From the NCBI RefSeq assembly GCF_010998615.1, contig NZ_JAAEAH010000049.1, positions 1 to 64,000 of the forward strand: a stretch of DNA of 64,000 bases. Reading direction: 5' to 3'. This DNA comes from Myxococcus sp. CA023. GTDB lineage: Bacteria; Myxococcota; Myxococcia; Myxococcales; Myxococcaceae. The notes beneath the pieces are model-generated. The model ran no database searches. It saw only the letters and a program-made list of their open reading frames with translations, and was not told where the DNA came from. Shown here in pieces: positions 52,820-63,077 of the stretch (within the stretch, counting starts at the first letter, position 1; each line of letters opens with the position of its first letter). The position numbers were made by a program, and so were the translations under genes.

Positions 52820-55552
52820 ATGTCCACGTCCACGAGCGATGCGCTGAGCGCGGCAGACCTGGAGCGGCTGGTCCGCGCCGAGTCCCCTGACCTGGCCGAT
52901 GCCGTCCTCGCCCTGCTCGAGCAGCCCGAGCAGACGCCGGAGAAGCCGCTGCCGAAGGATGCCTTCACCTTCGACGCGCTCCTCCGGACGCTCACCCAGG
53001 CCCGGGCGCACTACGAGTCGGACGGGCGGCGTCAGGCCTCCTCCGAGGCGTGGCAGCGCTACCTGGCGCAGCAGGACGTGCCCCGCCCTCCCCGCCTGGC
53101 CCTGGCCGACCTGCTGGTGGCGCTCTACCAGCGCGGCACCCAGGCCTCGCGCGCGGCGCTGATGGACATCGCCCGCCGCGCGGACCTGCGCTTCGGCCTG
53201 TGGGGCGGACTCAAGCGCATCTACAAGCTGGCGGAGGCCAACCACGACGCGGAGCTGTTCGGCGTGCTCGCCTGGCGCTTCGACGTGGAGCGCCACCGCC
53301 CCAGCGCCAGCCGGGAAGTCTCCGGCGGCACCCTCACCTACCTGCGCCGCCGCGCCTGGCGCTACCTGCGCCACCTGGGCGCCGCCGTGCCGGAGCTCTA
53401 CCCGCAGTTCGCGGTGGAGGTGCTGCGCCACTACGCGACGGACACCTCCTGGTACGGCGTCTGGGTGGCCCACCACATCTGGGCGCACGGCAGCGGCAAG
53501 TACACGCAGGACTCCTTCGCCATGCCGCCGCCGGGCGACATGGTGAAGCACCGCGCCTTCCCGGACGCGTGGAAGCGCTCGCCGGACGCGCTGATGCGCC
53601 TGCTGGACGTGTGTGAGTCGGACCCCGCCGCCAGCTTCGCCATCCAGGGCCTGCGCAAGGACTTCCCGGAGGCGCTGCGCAAAGTGACGCCCGCGTGGCT
53701 GGACCGGCTCGCCCGCCGGCCGCTGGGCAGCGCGCACGACTTCCTGGTGGAGACGCTGCAGGGCTCGCCCGAGTTCCACCAGGGCCGGCTGCGTGAGCTC
53801 GGCCTGCATGAGGCGGTGCTGGCGCTGCTCCTGTCTCCCAGCGCCAAGGCCCGCGCCTACGCCATCGAGTACGCCCGCGCCCACGCGCAGGACCTGCCGG
53901 CGGAGCGCCTGGAGGAGCTGGTGGCCCAGGGCGCCCCGGACGTGAAGTCCTTCGCCGCGGCCACGCTGGAGAAGCGCAACCCGCGCGAGCTGGGCGTGGC
54001 GCTGCTGGGGCGGCTCCTGCAGCACAAGGCCACCTCGTCCTTCGCGGCGGGCGCGCTGGCGCAGTCGTTCGACCGGGCGGAGCTGCCCGCGGACTTCCTG
54101 CGCGACATGTACCTGGGCACCGGTGAGCAGCTCAACTGGGTGAAGGGCTTCATCAGCTCCAAGTACGGCGCCACCGAGCTGCCCGCGGACTTCTGGAAGG
54201 CGCTGCTGGACGACCCGCGGCTGCAGAAGAAGCCCCACCCCGTGGAAGGACTGGCGATGCGGGCGCTGTCGGCCTACCCAGCCGCTGCCATCGGTCCGGA
54301 GTGGCTGCTGGAGAAGGCCGCCCATCCCCGCATCAGCAACATGGCGACCCAGGCGCTCATGCGCGCGGACAGCCTGCCCGGGCTGGACGTGGAGCAGGTG
54401 AAGGCGCGCGTCTTCAGCGCGAAGTACCGAGGCGTGGCGCTGGGCCTGCTGGGCAACCGCAAACTGTTCACCGCGCGCCAGCTCACCGTGCCCTGGCTGC
54501 TGGCGCTGGCCCGCCGCGCCGACCCGGAGCTGCACGGCTTCGCGCACCGCTACCTGCTGGAGAACGTGGCCCCCGCGGACTTCAGCGATTCGGGCGACGC
54601 GGCCGCGGGCCTGGAGCGCCTCTTCGAGCTGGCCCTGGGCGCGAAGCAGCCGGTGCCCGTGCGCGCCTTCGCGCAGACGTACCTGCGCTGCCACCACCCC
54701 GTCATCGGGCCGGAGCAGCCGGAGTCGAAGTCCTACAACCTCAAGCCCCGCGCGCCGCGCAAGGCGTACACGCCGGAGCTGCTGTGGCCCGCGCTCACCG
54801 ATTCGCGGGACGACGTGCGCCGCTTCGCCCTGGCCATTGCCCGCGCGGAGCTGCGCGCCTGGGGCTGGCACACGCGCGTGTACGAGCTGGCGGACGCCGA
54901 GGCGAAGGAGGTCCGCAACCTGGCCTATGACGCCCTGCTGCGCGCGGGCGAGGAAGGCGCGGACGCCCGGCACACGCTCCAGCCGGAGGAGCTGGACCCG
55001 GTGAAGGTGTTCTCCCTCACGGAGAGCACCAAGCGCAGCACGCGCGAGGTCGCGGTGGAGCTCATCCGCCGGCACTACGCGCGGCTGGGCGGCGCCGAGC
55101 GGCTCGCGTGGCTGATGCAGAGCGCGGACCGCGAAGTGGGCCTGTTCGCGGTGCGGCTCCTCTGGGAGAAGCACCGCCCCACGCACCTCCCGGAGGGGTG
55201 GAAGCCCGCGGGCGCCAAGGAGGCCCCGGCCGCCAGTGGCACGGAGCGCTTCGCCAACGTGGACGCGCTGCGCACCTTCCTGCGGAAGATGCTCTTCGGC
55301 CTGCCGCCGGGCCGCGCCAAGGAGGCCCGCGAGGGCGAGGTGCAAAAGCGCCTATCCGCCAGCGTGGCCAAGCGCCGCGTCATCGAACTGGTGCGCGACC
55401 TGGGCCTGGACGACGCGGCCTTCGCCCGCGTGGTGGCCCCGGTGCTGGAGGAGTTCACCGGCTCGCTGGCCAAGGGGGAATGGCAGAGCTGCCTCGCCTC
55501 ACTGGTGCAGCTGCGGGCCGCGCACCCGGATGCCCAACTCGGAAGCGCCTGA
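52820..55552 (+). CDS. 910-residue helical-repeat (HEAT-like) protein
   Basis: All-helical, without signal peptide or membrane segment. Repeated helix pairs (LRELGLHEAVLALLL, AEAKEVRNLAYDALLRAG, STREVAVELIRRHYARLG, DREVGLFAVRLLWEKH) are typical of HEAT/ARM-like solenoids. No enzymatic motif is seen. Its end is 15 bp before the JmjC gene and the whole run is co-directional with the giant WD40-HEAT gene, so it belongs to one cluster. Proteins of this kind serve as scaffolds in AAA+/vWA and similar multi-component systems. Confidence 0.7.
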   Translation: MSTSTSDALSAADLERLVRAESPDLADAVLALLEQPEQTPEKPLPKDAFTFDALLRTLTQARAHYESDGRRQASSEAWQRYLAQQDVPRPPRLALADLLVALYQRGTQASRAALMDIARRADLRFGLWGGLKRIYKLAEANHDAELFGVLAWRFDVERHRPSASREVSGGTLTYLRRRAWRYLRHLGAAVPELYPQFAVEVLRHYATDTSWYGVWVAHHIWAHGSGKYTQDSFAMPPPGDMVKHRAFPDAWKRSPDALMRLLDVCESDPAASFAIQGLRKDFPEALRKVTPAWLDRLARRPLGSAHDFLVETLQGSPEFHQGRLRELGLHEAVLALLLSPSAKARAYAIEYARAHAQDLPAERLEELVAQGAPDVKSFAAATLEKRNPRELGVALLGRLLQHKATSSFAAGALAQSFDRAELPADFLRDMYLGTGEQLNWVKGFISSKYGATELPADFWKALLDDPRLQKKPHPVEGLAMRALSAYPAAAIGPEWLLEKAAHPRISNMATQALMRADSLPGLDVEQVKARVFSAKYRGVALGLLGNRKLFTARQLTVPWLLALARRADPELHGFAHRYLLENVAPADFSDSGDAAAGLERLFELALGAKQPVPVRAFAQTYLRCHHPVIGPEQPESKSYNLKPRAPRKAYTPELLWPALTDSRDDVRRFALAIARAELRAWGWHTRVYELADAEAKEVRNLAYDALLRAGEEGADARHTLQPEELDPVKVFSLTESTKRSTREVAVELIRRHYARLGGAERLAWLMQSADREVGLFAVRLLWEKHRPTHLPEGWKPAGAKEAPAASGTERFANVDALRTFLRKMLFGLPPGRAKEAREGEVQKRLSASVAKRRVIELVRDLGLDDAAFARVVAPVLEEFTGSLAKGEWQSCLASLVQLRAAHPDAQLGSA

Positions 55553-55567
55553 GCAGATTGAACGCCC

Positions 55568-56455
55568 ATGCTGCTCGATGAACTGCTGAATGGCTTTCCG
55601 CGGGAGCGCTTCCTCCAGGAGCACTACCAGCGGCGTCCCTTCACCGGCGCTTCCGCCGCGGAGCGCCTCCAGCGCCTGGGGACTTGGGAGACCATCGACT
55701 TCCTCGTCGAGGAGACGGCCTGCGACGTGCTGCTCGCGCGCCAGGGCGTGCCCTACCCGGGAGACAGGCCCACGACAGCGAAGGCGGCGCGGGAGCTGTT
55801 CGCACAGGGCTACACGCTCGCGCTGCGGCAGCCGGACCTGCACCACCCGGACCTGGCCCAGCTGGCGCGCGCTTTCAGCGCGGAGCTGCACGGCCGCATC
55901 AACCTGCACATCTACTGCACGCCCGCGGGGCACCACGGCTTCGGCTGGCACTGTGACCCGGAGGAGGTGTTCATCCTCCAGACGGCGGGCCGCAAGGACT
56001 ACCTGCTGCGGGAGAACACGCTCCACCCCGTGCCCCTGCCGGAGTCCGTGCCCAGCGGCTCCCTGGCGGCGCAGGAGAAGACGCCCGTGGAGACGCACTC
56101 GCTGGGCGCCGGGGACTTCATCTACATCCCAGGCGGGCACTGGCACATGGCGCAGGCAACCGAGGAGGCGCTGTCCATCTCCATCGGCCTGATGCCGCCC
56201 ACGCTCCTGGACCTCCTCGACGGGGTGAGGGCCGCGCTGGCCAGCAGCCCGGTGTGGCGGCGGCGGATGCCCTCGCTGGGGCGTGCGTCCACCCTGGACG
56301 ACCCGAGCAAACTGGCGCTGCTGCGGACGTTGCTGTCGGAGCTGGGCGGTGAACTCCAGCGCCAGCTCGCCGACCCCGGCTACCCCCTGCGCTTCCTCGC
56401 GCAGACGGCCCGGTTCTATCTGCGCTCCACGGGAATCCGGGGCAACGGGCGCTGA
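55568..56455 (+). CDS. JmjC/cupin-fold Fe(II) oxygenase-like protein
   Basis: 295 residues. The double-stranded beta-helix core has the HxD motif in GFGWHCDPEE (His128, Asp130), a co-substrate-binding strand LQTAGRKDYLLRE, and the distal His in IPGGHWHMA (His191 or His193), so all three metal ligands are present. The N-terminal FLQEHYQRRPF segment and C-terminal winged region resemble ribosomal protein hydroxylases (YcfD/Cupin_4-like). Predicted to use 2-oxoglutarate and O2 to hydroxylate a protein side chain. Encoded between two helical-repeat giants, which makes one of them a possible substrate. Confidence 0.83.
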   Translation: MLLDELLNGFPRERFLQEHYQRRPFTGASAAERLQRLGTWETIDFLVEETACDVLLARQGVPYPGDRPTTAKAARELFAQGYTLALRQPDLHHPDLAQLARAFSAELHGRINLHIYCTPAGHHGFGWHCDPEEVFILQTAGRKDYLLRENTLHPVPLPESVPSGSLAAQEKTPVETHSLGAGDFIYIPGGHWHMAQATEEALSISIGLMPPTLLDLLDGVRAALASSPVWRRRMPSLGRASTLDDPSKLALLRTLLSELGGELQRQLADPGYPLRFLAQTARFYLRSTGIRGNGR

Positions 56456-56540
56456 CGGCGCGCGGCACCGCGAACCCCTTCACTGCGCGCTCTTCTATTG
56501 AGGGCGCTGGTGCTAAGAAGACCAGCCACTGAGGAGCGTG

Positions 56541-59500
56541 ATGCCCGTACTCGCCATCGGCAACATCGAGAAGGTCCGCGCACTCGCGGCCAATGCGCGC
56601 CTGCTGCTGGTGGGCGGTGCTCGCGCATCCACCGCCAGCCGCCTCACCGCGTTCGAGCCGGGCACCAACAAGGTGCTGTGGAGCACGGAGCTGCCCTCCG
56701 CGGTGAACGCGCTCGCCCTGTCCGGTGGACAGTGGGCCGCGGCCGGCGCGGATGGCACGGTGCGCATCGGCACGCTGTCCGACGGGCAGGTGCAGTTCCA
56801 GCTCAATGACGTGCACCCTGGCGGCGTCACGGCGCTCGCCTCCAGCGCGGATGGCACGCTCCTCTTCAGCGCGGGCGCGGACGGCGTCGTGCGCGCCTGG
56901 GACTGGGAGTCCACGCGCAAGATGCACGAGTGGAAGGCGTCCACCCAGCCCCTGCGCGCGGTGGCCGTGGACCCCTCCGGCACCTACGCGGCGGGCGCGG
57001 GTGACGACGGCGTGGTGCGCGTCTTCACCGTGGCCACTGGCGCGCAGCGCGACATGGCCGGCCACGAAGGCGCCGTGCGCGCGCTGGCCTTCACGCCGCG
57101 CGACGGCCGGCTGGTGTCCGCCGGTGACGACGGCAAGCTGCGCATCTGGTACCTCGTGGGCGCGGTGGAGTTCGAGGTCCGCGGCGAGAAGGACACCGGC
57201 CATGCCGGCCCGGTGCTCGCCCTGCTCTTCCCGCCCACGCCCACCGCCAAGCCGGGTGAGGAAGAGCCCGGCGACCGCGTGTGGTCCTCGGGCAGCGACG
57301 GACAGGTCAAGGTCTGGCGCCTGGACGTTCGCCGCAAGCCGCGCTCGCTCGACGCGGGGGGCAAGCCCGTGCAGGCGCTCGCCTTCGTGCCGCCGGCCAA
57401 TCCGCGGCTGGCGAAGACGTCCCTGGGCTCCGTCTTCACGGGCGGGGATGACCGCCGCACGCACCGCTTCGGCCTCGCGGTGGATGGCTCGCCCGCGGGC
57501 GACCACGACACGTCCCAGCACGGCATCGACCTGCTGACGGAATCACTCAAGGCCGGCCGTCCCCGCCGCGAAGCCGCGGTGCGCGAGGCCGCCGCGCTGG
57601 AGGAGACGGAGGCGCTAGACTTCCTCTTCCAGGTGCTGTCCTCGGAAAAGGACGCGGAGGTCCGGCGGCTCGCCGTGCGCGAGTTGGCGGACAAGGGCCG
57701 CACCGCCGCGCGCCCCAAGCTGCGCGAGCGGCTGGACGACTCGCATCCGATGGTGCGCAAGGCCGCGCTGGACGCGCTCGTCGCGCTGGAGCCTGAGTCC
57801 CCGCTGTCCGCGCCGCGCGCGGCGCTGGGCTCGCAGCACCCGGAAGTGCGCGTGCTGGGCCTGGAGCTGCTGGCGAAGCTGGGAGGCACGTCCCCGCTGG
57901 TGCCGGGCCTCATCGCCGGCCAGCTCGCGGACAACCAGGGCGCGGTCGGACTGGCCGCGCTGGACGCGCTCACCCAGGTGGTGCCGGGCGACGGCGCCGA
58001 GCCGCTGCGCACCGCCTTCGAGCGCGGCCCCTCCCAGCTCAAGGTGGAGGTGCTCATCCGCGCCGTGGCGGGCGGGCTGCTCGGCCACGCGCAGTTGCAG
58101 GCCCTGGTGGCCCGCGCGCTGGATGACGCGGACCCCGGCGTTCGCCGCACGGCCTTCACCGTGCGCGTCATGGAGCGCCGGGCGCTGTCCCACGCGCTGG
58201 AGTCACGCGACGAGGACTTCGGCCGGGGCACCAAGGAAGTCTCCCGCTGGCTGGTCCAGCGCGCGCGCCGTGCGCAGGGCGTCGCGGGAAATCCGCCCAT
58301 CACCGACGCGGAGCTCCAGGCCGCACGCGATGCGATGCCCGCGCAGGGCACCACGGGCGCGGCCATCACCGAGAGCGACCTGGAGCCGCTGCTGGCCGCC
58401 ATGGCCTGCCGCACGCCGGACACGGCCGTGCGCGGCGCTCGCGGCCTGGCACAGCTGGGCGACGCACGGGCGCTGGGCGCGCTGCTCCAGCTCTCCCGCG
58501 AGCCGGACGCCGCCATCCGCCGGGTGGCTGCCTCCTCCCTCCAGGCACTCCAGGACGCGCGCGCTCGCGAGCGACTGGTGTGGATGCTGGACGACGAGAA
58601 CGCGGACGTGCGCGCCGCCGCGCTGGACGCGGTGGTGGCGCTGGACGCGGACGCGCCGCTGGCGTCGGCGGAGGCCGCGTTGCGCTCGGGCCACGAGGAC
58701 GTGCGCGTGCGCGGCCTGGACCGGCTGGTGAAGCTGGGCGCGGCGACGCCGGGCGCGGAGCCGCTGCTGGGTGACGCGCTGGAGGACGAGTCCGGCAAGG
58801 TGCGCGGCGAGGCCTTCCGCACGCTGTGGGCCTGGAACGAGAAGGCGCCGGAGAAGGCGCTGGACCGCGCGCTGGCGGGCCGCTTCCCCGACCTGCGCCA
58901 CCGAGCGGTGGAGGTGCTGGCACAGCGCGCCGCCGAGGGCTGGGCGCTGGAGCGGCTGAAGAAGGCCGTGGAGGACCGCGACACCAGCGTGGCCACCGCC
59001 GCGTATGACGCGTGGGTGAAGCACGTGGGCAAGGAGCACGCGGAGGCCCACCTGGCGGCGCTCGCCACCACGCACGCGCCGCTGCGGGAGCACGCCGCGA
59101 AGGGCGCCATCCACGCCCCCATCGAGCCCCTGCGCTCGCCGCTGCTCAAGCGCGTCCAGGACGAGGAAGTCCCCGTCGCCGTGGCCGCGCTGGAGGCGCT
59201 GGACAAGCTGGTGCCCAACGAGAACGGGCCCCTGCTGGCCGGGCTCTCCGCGGCACCGCTGCCGGTGCGCGTGCGCGCGGTGGAGCTGCTGGCTCCGCGT
59301 GGCGCCGAAGACATCATCGAGCCGATGCGCGCGTTCATCACCGACAAGGACCTGGAGCGGCTCTACCCTCCAGCCTTCCTGGTGCCGCTGCGCATCCGCG
59401 CCGCGCGGGCCCTGGCGTCACTGGGCTCGCGGCGCCTGCTGACCTTCTTCGCCACCGTGCTGCTGCCGCACGAACTGGGCGACCTCCAGGAGCAGGGCGG

Positions 59501-62500
59501 CCGCGGGCTCGCCACCGCCGCTCGCCGGGGCGACGAAGGCTTCCTGCTGGACGCGCTGGGCCACGCCAACGTGGCGGTGCGCTCCTGGGCCGCGGACGGC
59601 CTGTCCCGCCTGGGTGACGTGCGTGCCCTGCCGGTGCTCACCGGCAACCTGCGCCACGACCACCTCCCCATCCGGCTGGGCGCCATCCTCTCCTTCGCGG
59701 CCCTGGGCCTCGAGGGTGACGGCGGCCTGCTGCACGGCCTGGAGGACCGCGCCCGCGAGGTGCAGGAGATGGTGTTCGCCATCGTCCTCGCCCGTGATTT
59801 GCGCGCCAGCCGCCGGGGCGAGCCGCCCGACCTGCTCACCAGCGCCCTCTCCAGTGGCAGGCCGGAGGTCCGCTACGCCGCCGCCCGCGCGCTGGAGCTG
59901 CGCACGGAGCCGGACGCGGCGCGTGCCCAGTTGGTGGAAGCCCTGCTGCCACCTCGGCCGGAGAAGGTGGCCGACATGAAGGACTGGCCGGCCGAAGAGG
60001 AGCGCGTGAAGTACGTCGTCGGGCTCGCGGAGGCCCTGTCCAGCCTCCAGCCCGAGCAGCGCTACGCGGCGGCCCAGGTGCTGCTGCTGCGCGACAAGCC
60101 GCTGGAGTACTTCCGCCACGCCAAGAAGGTGGCGCGGCCGAGCACGCTGGATGCGCCCTGGAAGCCGGAGACGGCACCCACCAGTTCGCCTGTGCAGGCC
60201 ACACCCGCGAAGAACTGGCTGCGGCGCATCTTCTCCGCCGTGAAGACGGATGCCCCCGCCGCCTCGCCCGAGGCCTCCGCCCAGGCCGAGCGGCAGCACC
60301 TGCGCCGGCTGGCCTTCGGTGCCTACGTCGGCCTGCTGCGGCAGGTGTCCACGGGCGACGATGAGAGCCACCGCGTGCGTCGCGACGCGGTGGACCGCGT
60401 GGTGAAGCTCACGCTGGAGGGCTTCGCCGGCACGCCCGCCGCTGTGGCCGCCTTGCTGCGCGCCCTGGAAGACCCTCACCAACTGGTGCGCAAGGCCGCG
60501 CTGGCCGGGCTGAAGGAGCTCTTCCCCGCCGGGAGCGATGAGCCGCTGGCGCTGGCCCTGGCCTCGCTGGCGCCGGACGTGGCGCGCGCGGCGCTGGATG
60601 AGCTGGCCACGCGGGGTGACGCCGCGAAGCCGCGCATCACCGCCGCGCTGAACTCGCCGCTGACGGACGTGCGCCGCTACGCCTTCGAGCTGCTGGAGAA
60701 GCTCAGCCCACCCGGCAGCCTGGAGCCGCTGCTGGCCGCGCTGGGCAGCGAGCACGCCGACCTGCGCGTGGGCGTCATCGAGCGGCTGGCGGGCGCCAAC
60801 GACTCGCGCGTCACCGAGGCGCTGGGACGCGCCATGGCCAGCGAGCACGAGGACCTGCGTCTGCGCGCCTCGGAGCTGCTTGCGTGGCGTGGCGATGACC
60901 GCGCGGTGGAGGTGCTCGCCACGTTCCTGCGCGCAGAGAACGCGAGCGCCGCGAAGCGCGCCACGGAGGCCCTGGCCCGGCTGGCCACGCCCGCCTCGGT
61001 GGCCGCGCTGGCCGCCCGGCTGCCCGCGGCCCTGGACTACCATGAGCGCAAGCGGCTGGTGACGGCCCTGGGCAACACGCGCCGGCCCGAGGCGCTGGAG
61101 GTGCTGGCCCGCCAGTGCCAGACGGATGCAGAGGGCGTCATCCGCAGCGAGTGTGTCACCGCGGCCATGACGGTGGCCGGCACCGACGTGAAGAAGCGCG
61201 ACGTGAAGCTGGCCGTGTCGTTCCTGCGGCAGGCCGTGAAGAGCTTCGACGTCGCCGTGCGGCTGGAGGCCCTGCGGCACCTGGAGCACGGCGCGGAGGC
61301 CGGCCAGTCGGAGCTGCTGGTCAGCCTCTTCACGGACCGCTTCCCCGCCGTGAGCGGCGCGGCCGTGGAGGCCTACGCGAAGCGCGTCATCGAGCACGGC
61401 GCCCCGGCGGAGCCGCTGGAGGCGGTGCTGCGCGGCGGCTCGCGCGACCTGATGCTGCCGGCCGCGGAAGGCGTGGCCTTCAAGGGCGGCGCCAGCGCGC
61501 TGCGGCCCCTGATGCTGTACGCCCGCGCGGGCGAGGACGGCCAGCGCGAGCGGGCCCTGCTGGCCCTGGGCACGCTGGGTGACGCGCGCGCCCTGACCGA
61601 GCTGGAGACGGTGGCCGCGGGCGGCACGGCGGAAGCGCCCGTGGAGCCGAGCATGGTGTCGGCCGCCATCGAGGGCCTGGGCCGGCTCGCCGCGAAGCTG
61701 CCGGACGGAGAGGAGCGCCGCCGCGTCGAGGAGAAGGTGGAGGCCGCCGCGGTGGAGGGCGCCACGCTGGTGCTGCAGCAGGCCGGCGTGAAGGGCCTGC
61801 GCGCCATCGGCGGAGAGCGCGCCCGCGTGAAAATCGAGGCGCTGCTCGGCGACACGAGCACGGCACTGCCGGTGCAACTGACCGCCGCCCAGGAGCTGGG
61901 GAAGCTCAAGGACACCGCGGCGGAGACGGCCCTGGCCGCCGCGCTGGACGCGCCCCAGCAGGAGCTGCGCAAGGAGGCGCGCAAGGCGCTCGACGTGCTG
62001 TTCCCCACCGAGCGCACGCGGGTGGAGTTCCACGCGGTGGCCAGCCGCTACCCGGACATCTCCGCGCCCGCCGCGGCCTACCTCGCCAACGAAGGCGACC
62101 CGGCGCTGCTGGTGCCCCGGCTGGCCACGCTGGACAACGTGACGCTGCGGCTGCGCCTGCGGCGCGGGCTCGCACGCCGGGGCGCCCTGCCCCTGCCGGA
62201 AGTGGTGGCGCTGCTGGGCCACGACAAGCCGGAGGCCCGCGAGGAGGCCGCGCTGCTGGTGGGCACCTGGACGGGTGAGGCCCGCGAGCCCGGCACGGTG
62301 GACCTGGCCGCGCTGTCCCGCGCGCTGGTGACGGCCGAGCGCCGCACGGCCACGGACTGGACCTCCGCCGCGCCGTCCAGGCGCGCCGTGCTGGAAGGCG
62401 CCTGGGAGCGTCTGCTGTGGGCGGGCTCCCGCCTGGGCGCCGCGGGCATTGTCGACTCGGCCCGCACCATCCTGCAGGGCGGAGAGACGGCGGCCCCGGG

Positions 62501-63077
62501 CACCGCGCGCCAGGAGGCAGCGCGCGCCCTGGGCCGGCTGGGCACGCCCGGGGGCACGCTGACGCTCACCGGACAGGCCCCGGCGGCCGTGCTGACGAAC
62601 GAGAAGGAGCGCGCCGCCGCGGCGGACACGCTGCGCAAGTCGCTGGTGGACCCGGACGCGCGGGTGCGGGCGGCGGCGGCGGATGCGCTGGCGAAGCTCG
62701 CCCCCGAGCGCGCCACCGCCTGGGCACTGGAAGTGAAGCCCTTCGACGCGGTGGCCTTCGGTCCCATGGGTGCCCGGACGTCACGGGAGCTGCTGGCCAC
62801 CTCCGAGGGTCGCCGGCTGTCGGTGCCGACGCTGCTGGGTGCCCACGCGCTGGAGCCCCTGAAGTCCCTGGCCACCGACGCGAAGCCGGAGACGCGGCAG
62901 GACGCGTGGGCCGCGCTGGGCCGCCTGGGCGGAGACGACGCGGCGAAGCTGCTGCACGAGGCCGCCTTCGACAAGTCGCAAACCGTGGAGCTGCGCAAGG
63001 CCGCCTGGCGCGCTCACAAACGTGCACGCCGGGCCGCTGAGCGCACCCGGAACCGGAAGGAAGGGAACCCGTCGTGA
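56541..63077 (+). CDS. 2178-residue WD40 beta-propeller plus HEAT-repeat giant
   Basis: ATG 56541 follows GAGGAG; a GTG one codon upstream is less well spaced. Residues about 1-325 are a seven-blade-like WD40 propeller (for example GADGTVRIGTLSDGQ, LFSAGADGVVRAWDW, GDDGKLRIWYLV, SGSDGQVKVWRLD). Residues 340 to the end are about 45-50 HEAT-like repeats (DAEVRRLAVRELADKG, HPMVRKAALDALVAL, DPDARVRAAAADALAKL). A Pro/Ala-rich disordered linker near residue 1200 (APTSSPVQATPAKN) splits the solenoid. No enzymatic site is seen. The next gene overlaps the stop by GTGA. The architecture fits the beta-propeller/HEAT component of MoxR-vWA-beta-propeller-type ternary systems, but no AAA+ or vWA gene is visible inside the window. 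Confidence 0.85.
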   Translation: MPVLAIGNIEKVRALAANARLLLVGGARASTASRLTAFEPGTNKVLWSTELPSAVNALALSGGQWAAAGADGTVRIGTLSDGQVQFQLNDVHPGGVTALASSADGTLLFSAGADGVVRAWDWESTRKMHEWKASTQPLRAVAVDPSGTYAAGAGDDGVVRVFTVATGAQRDMAGHEGAVRALAFTPRDGRLVSAGDDGKLRIWYLVGAVEFEVRGEKDTGHAGPVLALLFPPTPTAKPGEEEPGDRVWSSGSDGQVKVWRLDVRRKPRSLDAGGKPVQALAFVPPANPRLAKTSLGSVFTGGDDRRTHRFGLAVDGSPAGDHDTSQHGIDLLTESLKAGRPRREAAVREAAALEETEALDFLFQVLSSEKDAEVRRLAVRELADKGRTAARPKLRERLDDSHPMVRKAALDALVALEPESPLSAPRAALGSQHPEVRVLGLELLAKLGGTSPLVPGLIAGQLADNQGAVGLAALDALTQVVPGDGAEPLRTAFERGPSQLKVEVLIRAVAGGLLGHAQLQALVARALDDADPGVRRTAFTVRVMERRALSHALESRDEDFGRGTKEVSRWLVQRARRAQGVAGNPPITDAELQAARDAMPAQGTTGAAITESDLEPLLAAMACRTPDTAVRGARGLAQLGDARALGALLQLSREPDAAIRRVAASSLQALQDARARERLVWMLDDENADVRAAALDAVVALDADAPLASAEAALRSGHEDVRVRGLDRLVKLGAATPGAEPLLGDALEDESGKVRGEAFRTLWAWNEKAPEKALDRALAGRFPDLRHRAVEVLAQRAAEGWALERLKKAVEDRDTSVATAAYDAWVKHVGKEHAEAHLAALATTHAPLREHAAKGAIHAPIEPLRSPLLKRVQDEEVPVAVAALEALDKLVPNENGPLLAGLSAAPLPVRVRAVELLAPRGAEDIIEPMRAFITDKDLERLYPPAFLVPLRIRAARALASLGSRRLLTFFATVLLPHELGDLQEQGGRGLATAARRGDEGFLLDALGHANVAVRSWAADGLSRLGDVRALPVLTGNLRHDHLPIRLGAILSFAALGLEGDGGLLHGLEDRAREVQEMVFAIVLARDLRASRRGEPPDLLTSALSSGRPEVRYAAARALELRTEPDAARAQLVEALLPPRPEKVADMKDWPAEEERVKYVVGLAEALSSLQPEQRYAAAQVLLLRDKPLEYFRHAKKVARPSTLDAPWKPETAPTSSPVQATPAKNWLRRIFSAVKTDAPAASPEASAQAERQHLRRLAFGAYVGLLRQVSTGDDESHRVRRDAVDRVVKLTLEGFAGTPAAVAALLRALEDPHQLVRKAALAGLKELFPAGSDEPLALALASLAPDVARAALDELATRGDAAKPRITAALNSPLTDVRRYAFELLEKLSPPGSLEPLLAALGSEHADLRVGVIERLAGANDSRVTEALGRAMASEHEDLRLRASELLAWRGDDRAVEVLATFLRAENASAAKRATEALARLATPASVAALAARLPAALDYHERKRLVTALGNTRRPEALEVLARQCQTDAEGVIRSECVTAAMTVAGTDVKKRDVKLAVSFLRQAVKSFDVAVRLEALRHLEHGAEAGQSELLVSLFTDRFPAVSGAAVEAYAKRVIEHGAPAEPLEAVLRGGSRDLMLPAAEGVAFKGGASALRPLMLYARAGEDGQRERALLALGTLGDARALTELETVAAGGTAEAPVEPSMVSAAIEGLGRLAAKLPDGEERRRVEEKVEAAAVEGATLVLQQAGVKGLRAIGGERARVKIEALLGDTSTALPVQLTAAQELGKLKDTAAETALAAALDAPQQELRKEARKALDVLFPTERTRVEFHAVASRYPDISAPAAAYLANEGDPALLVPRLATLDNVTLRLRLRRGLARRGALPLPEVVALLGHDKPEAREEAALLVGTWTGEAREPGTVDLAALSRALVTAERRTATDWTSAAPSRRAVLEGAWERLLWAGSRLGAAGIVDSARTILQGGETAAPGTARQEAARALGRLGTPGGTLTLTGQAPAAVLTNEKERAAAADTLRKSLVDPDARVRAAAADALAKLAPERATAWALEVKPFDAVAFGPMGARTSRELLATSEGRRLSVPTLLGAHALEPLKSLATDAKPETRQDAWAALGRLGGDDAAKLLHEAAFDKSQTVELRKAAWRAHKRARRAAERTRNRKEGNPS

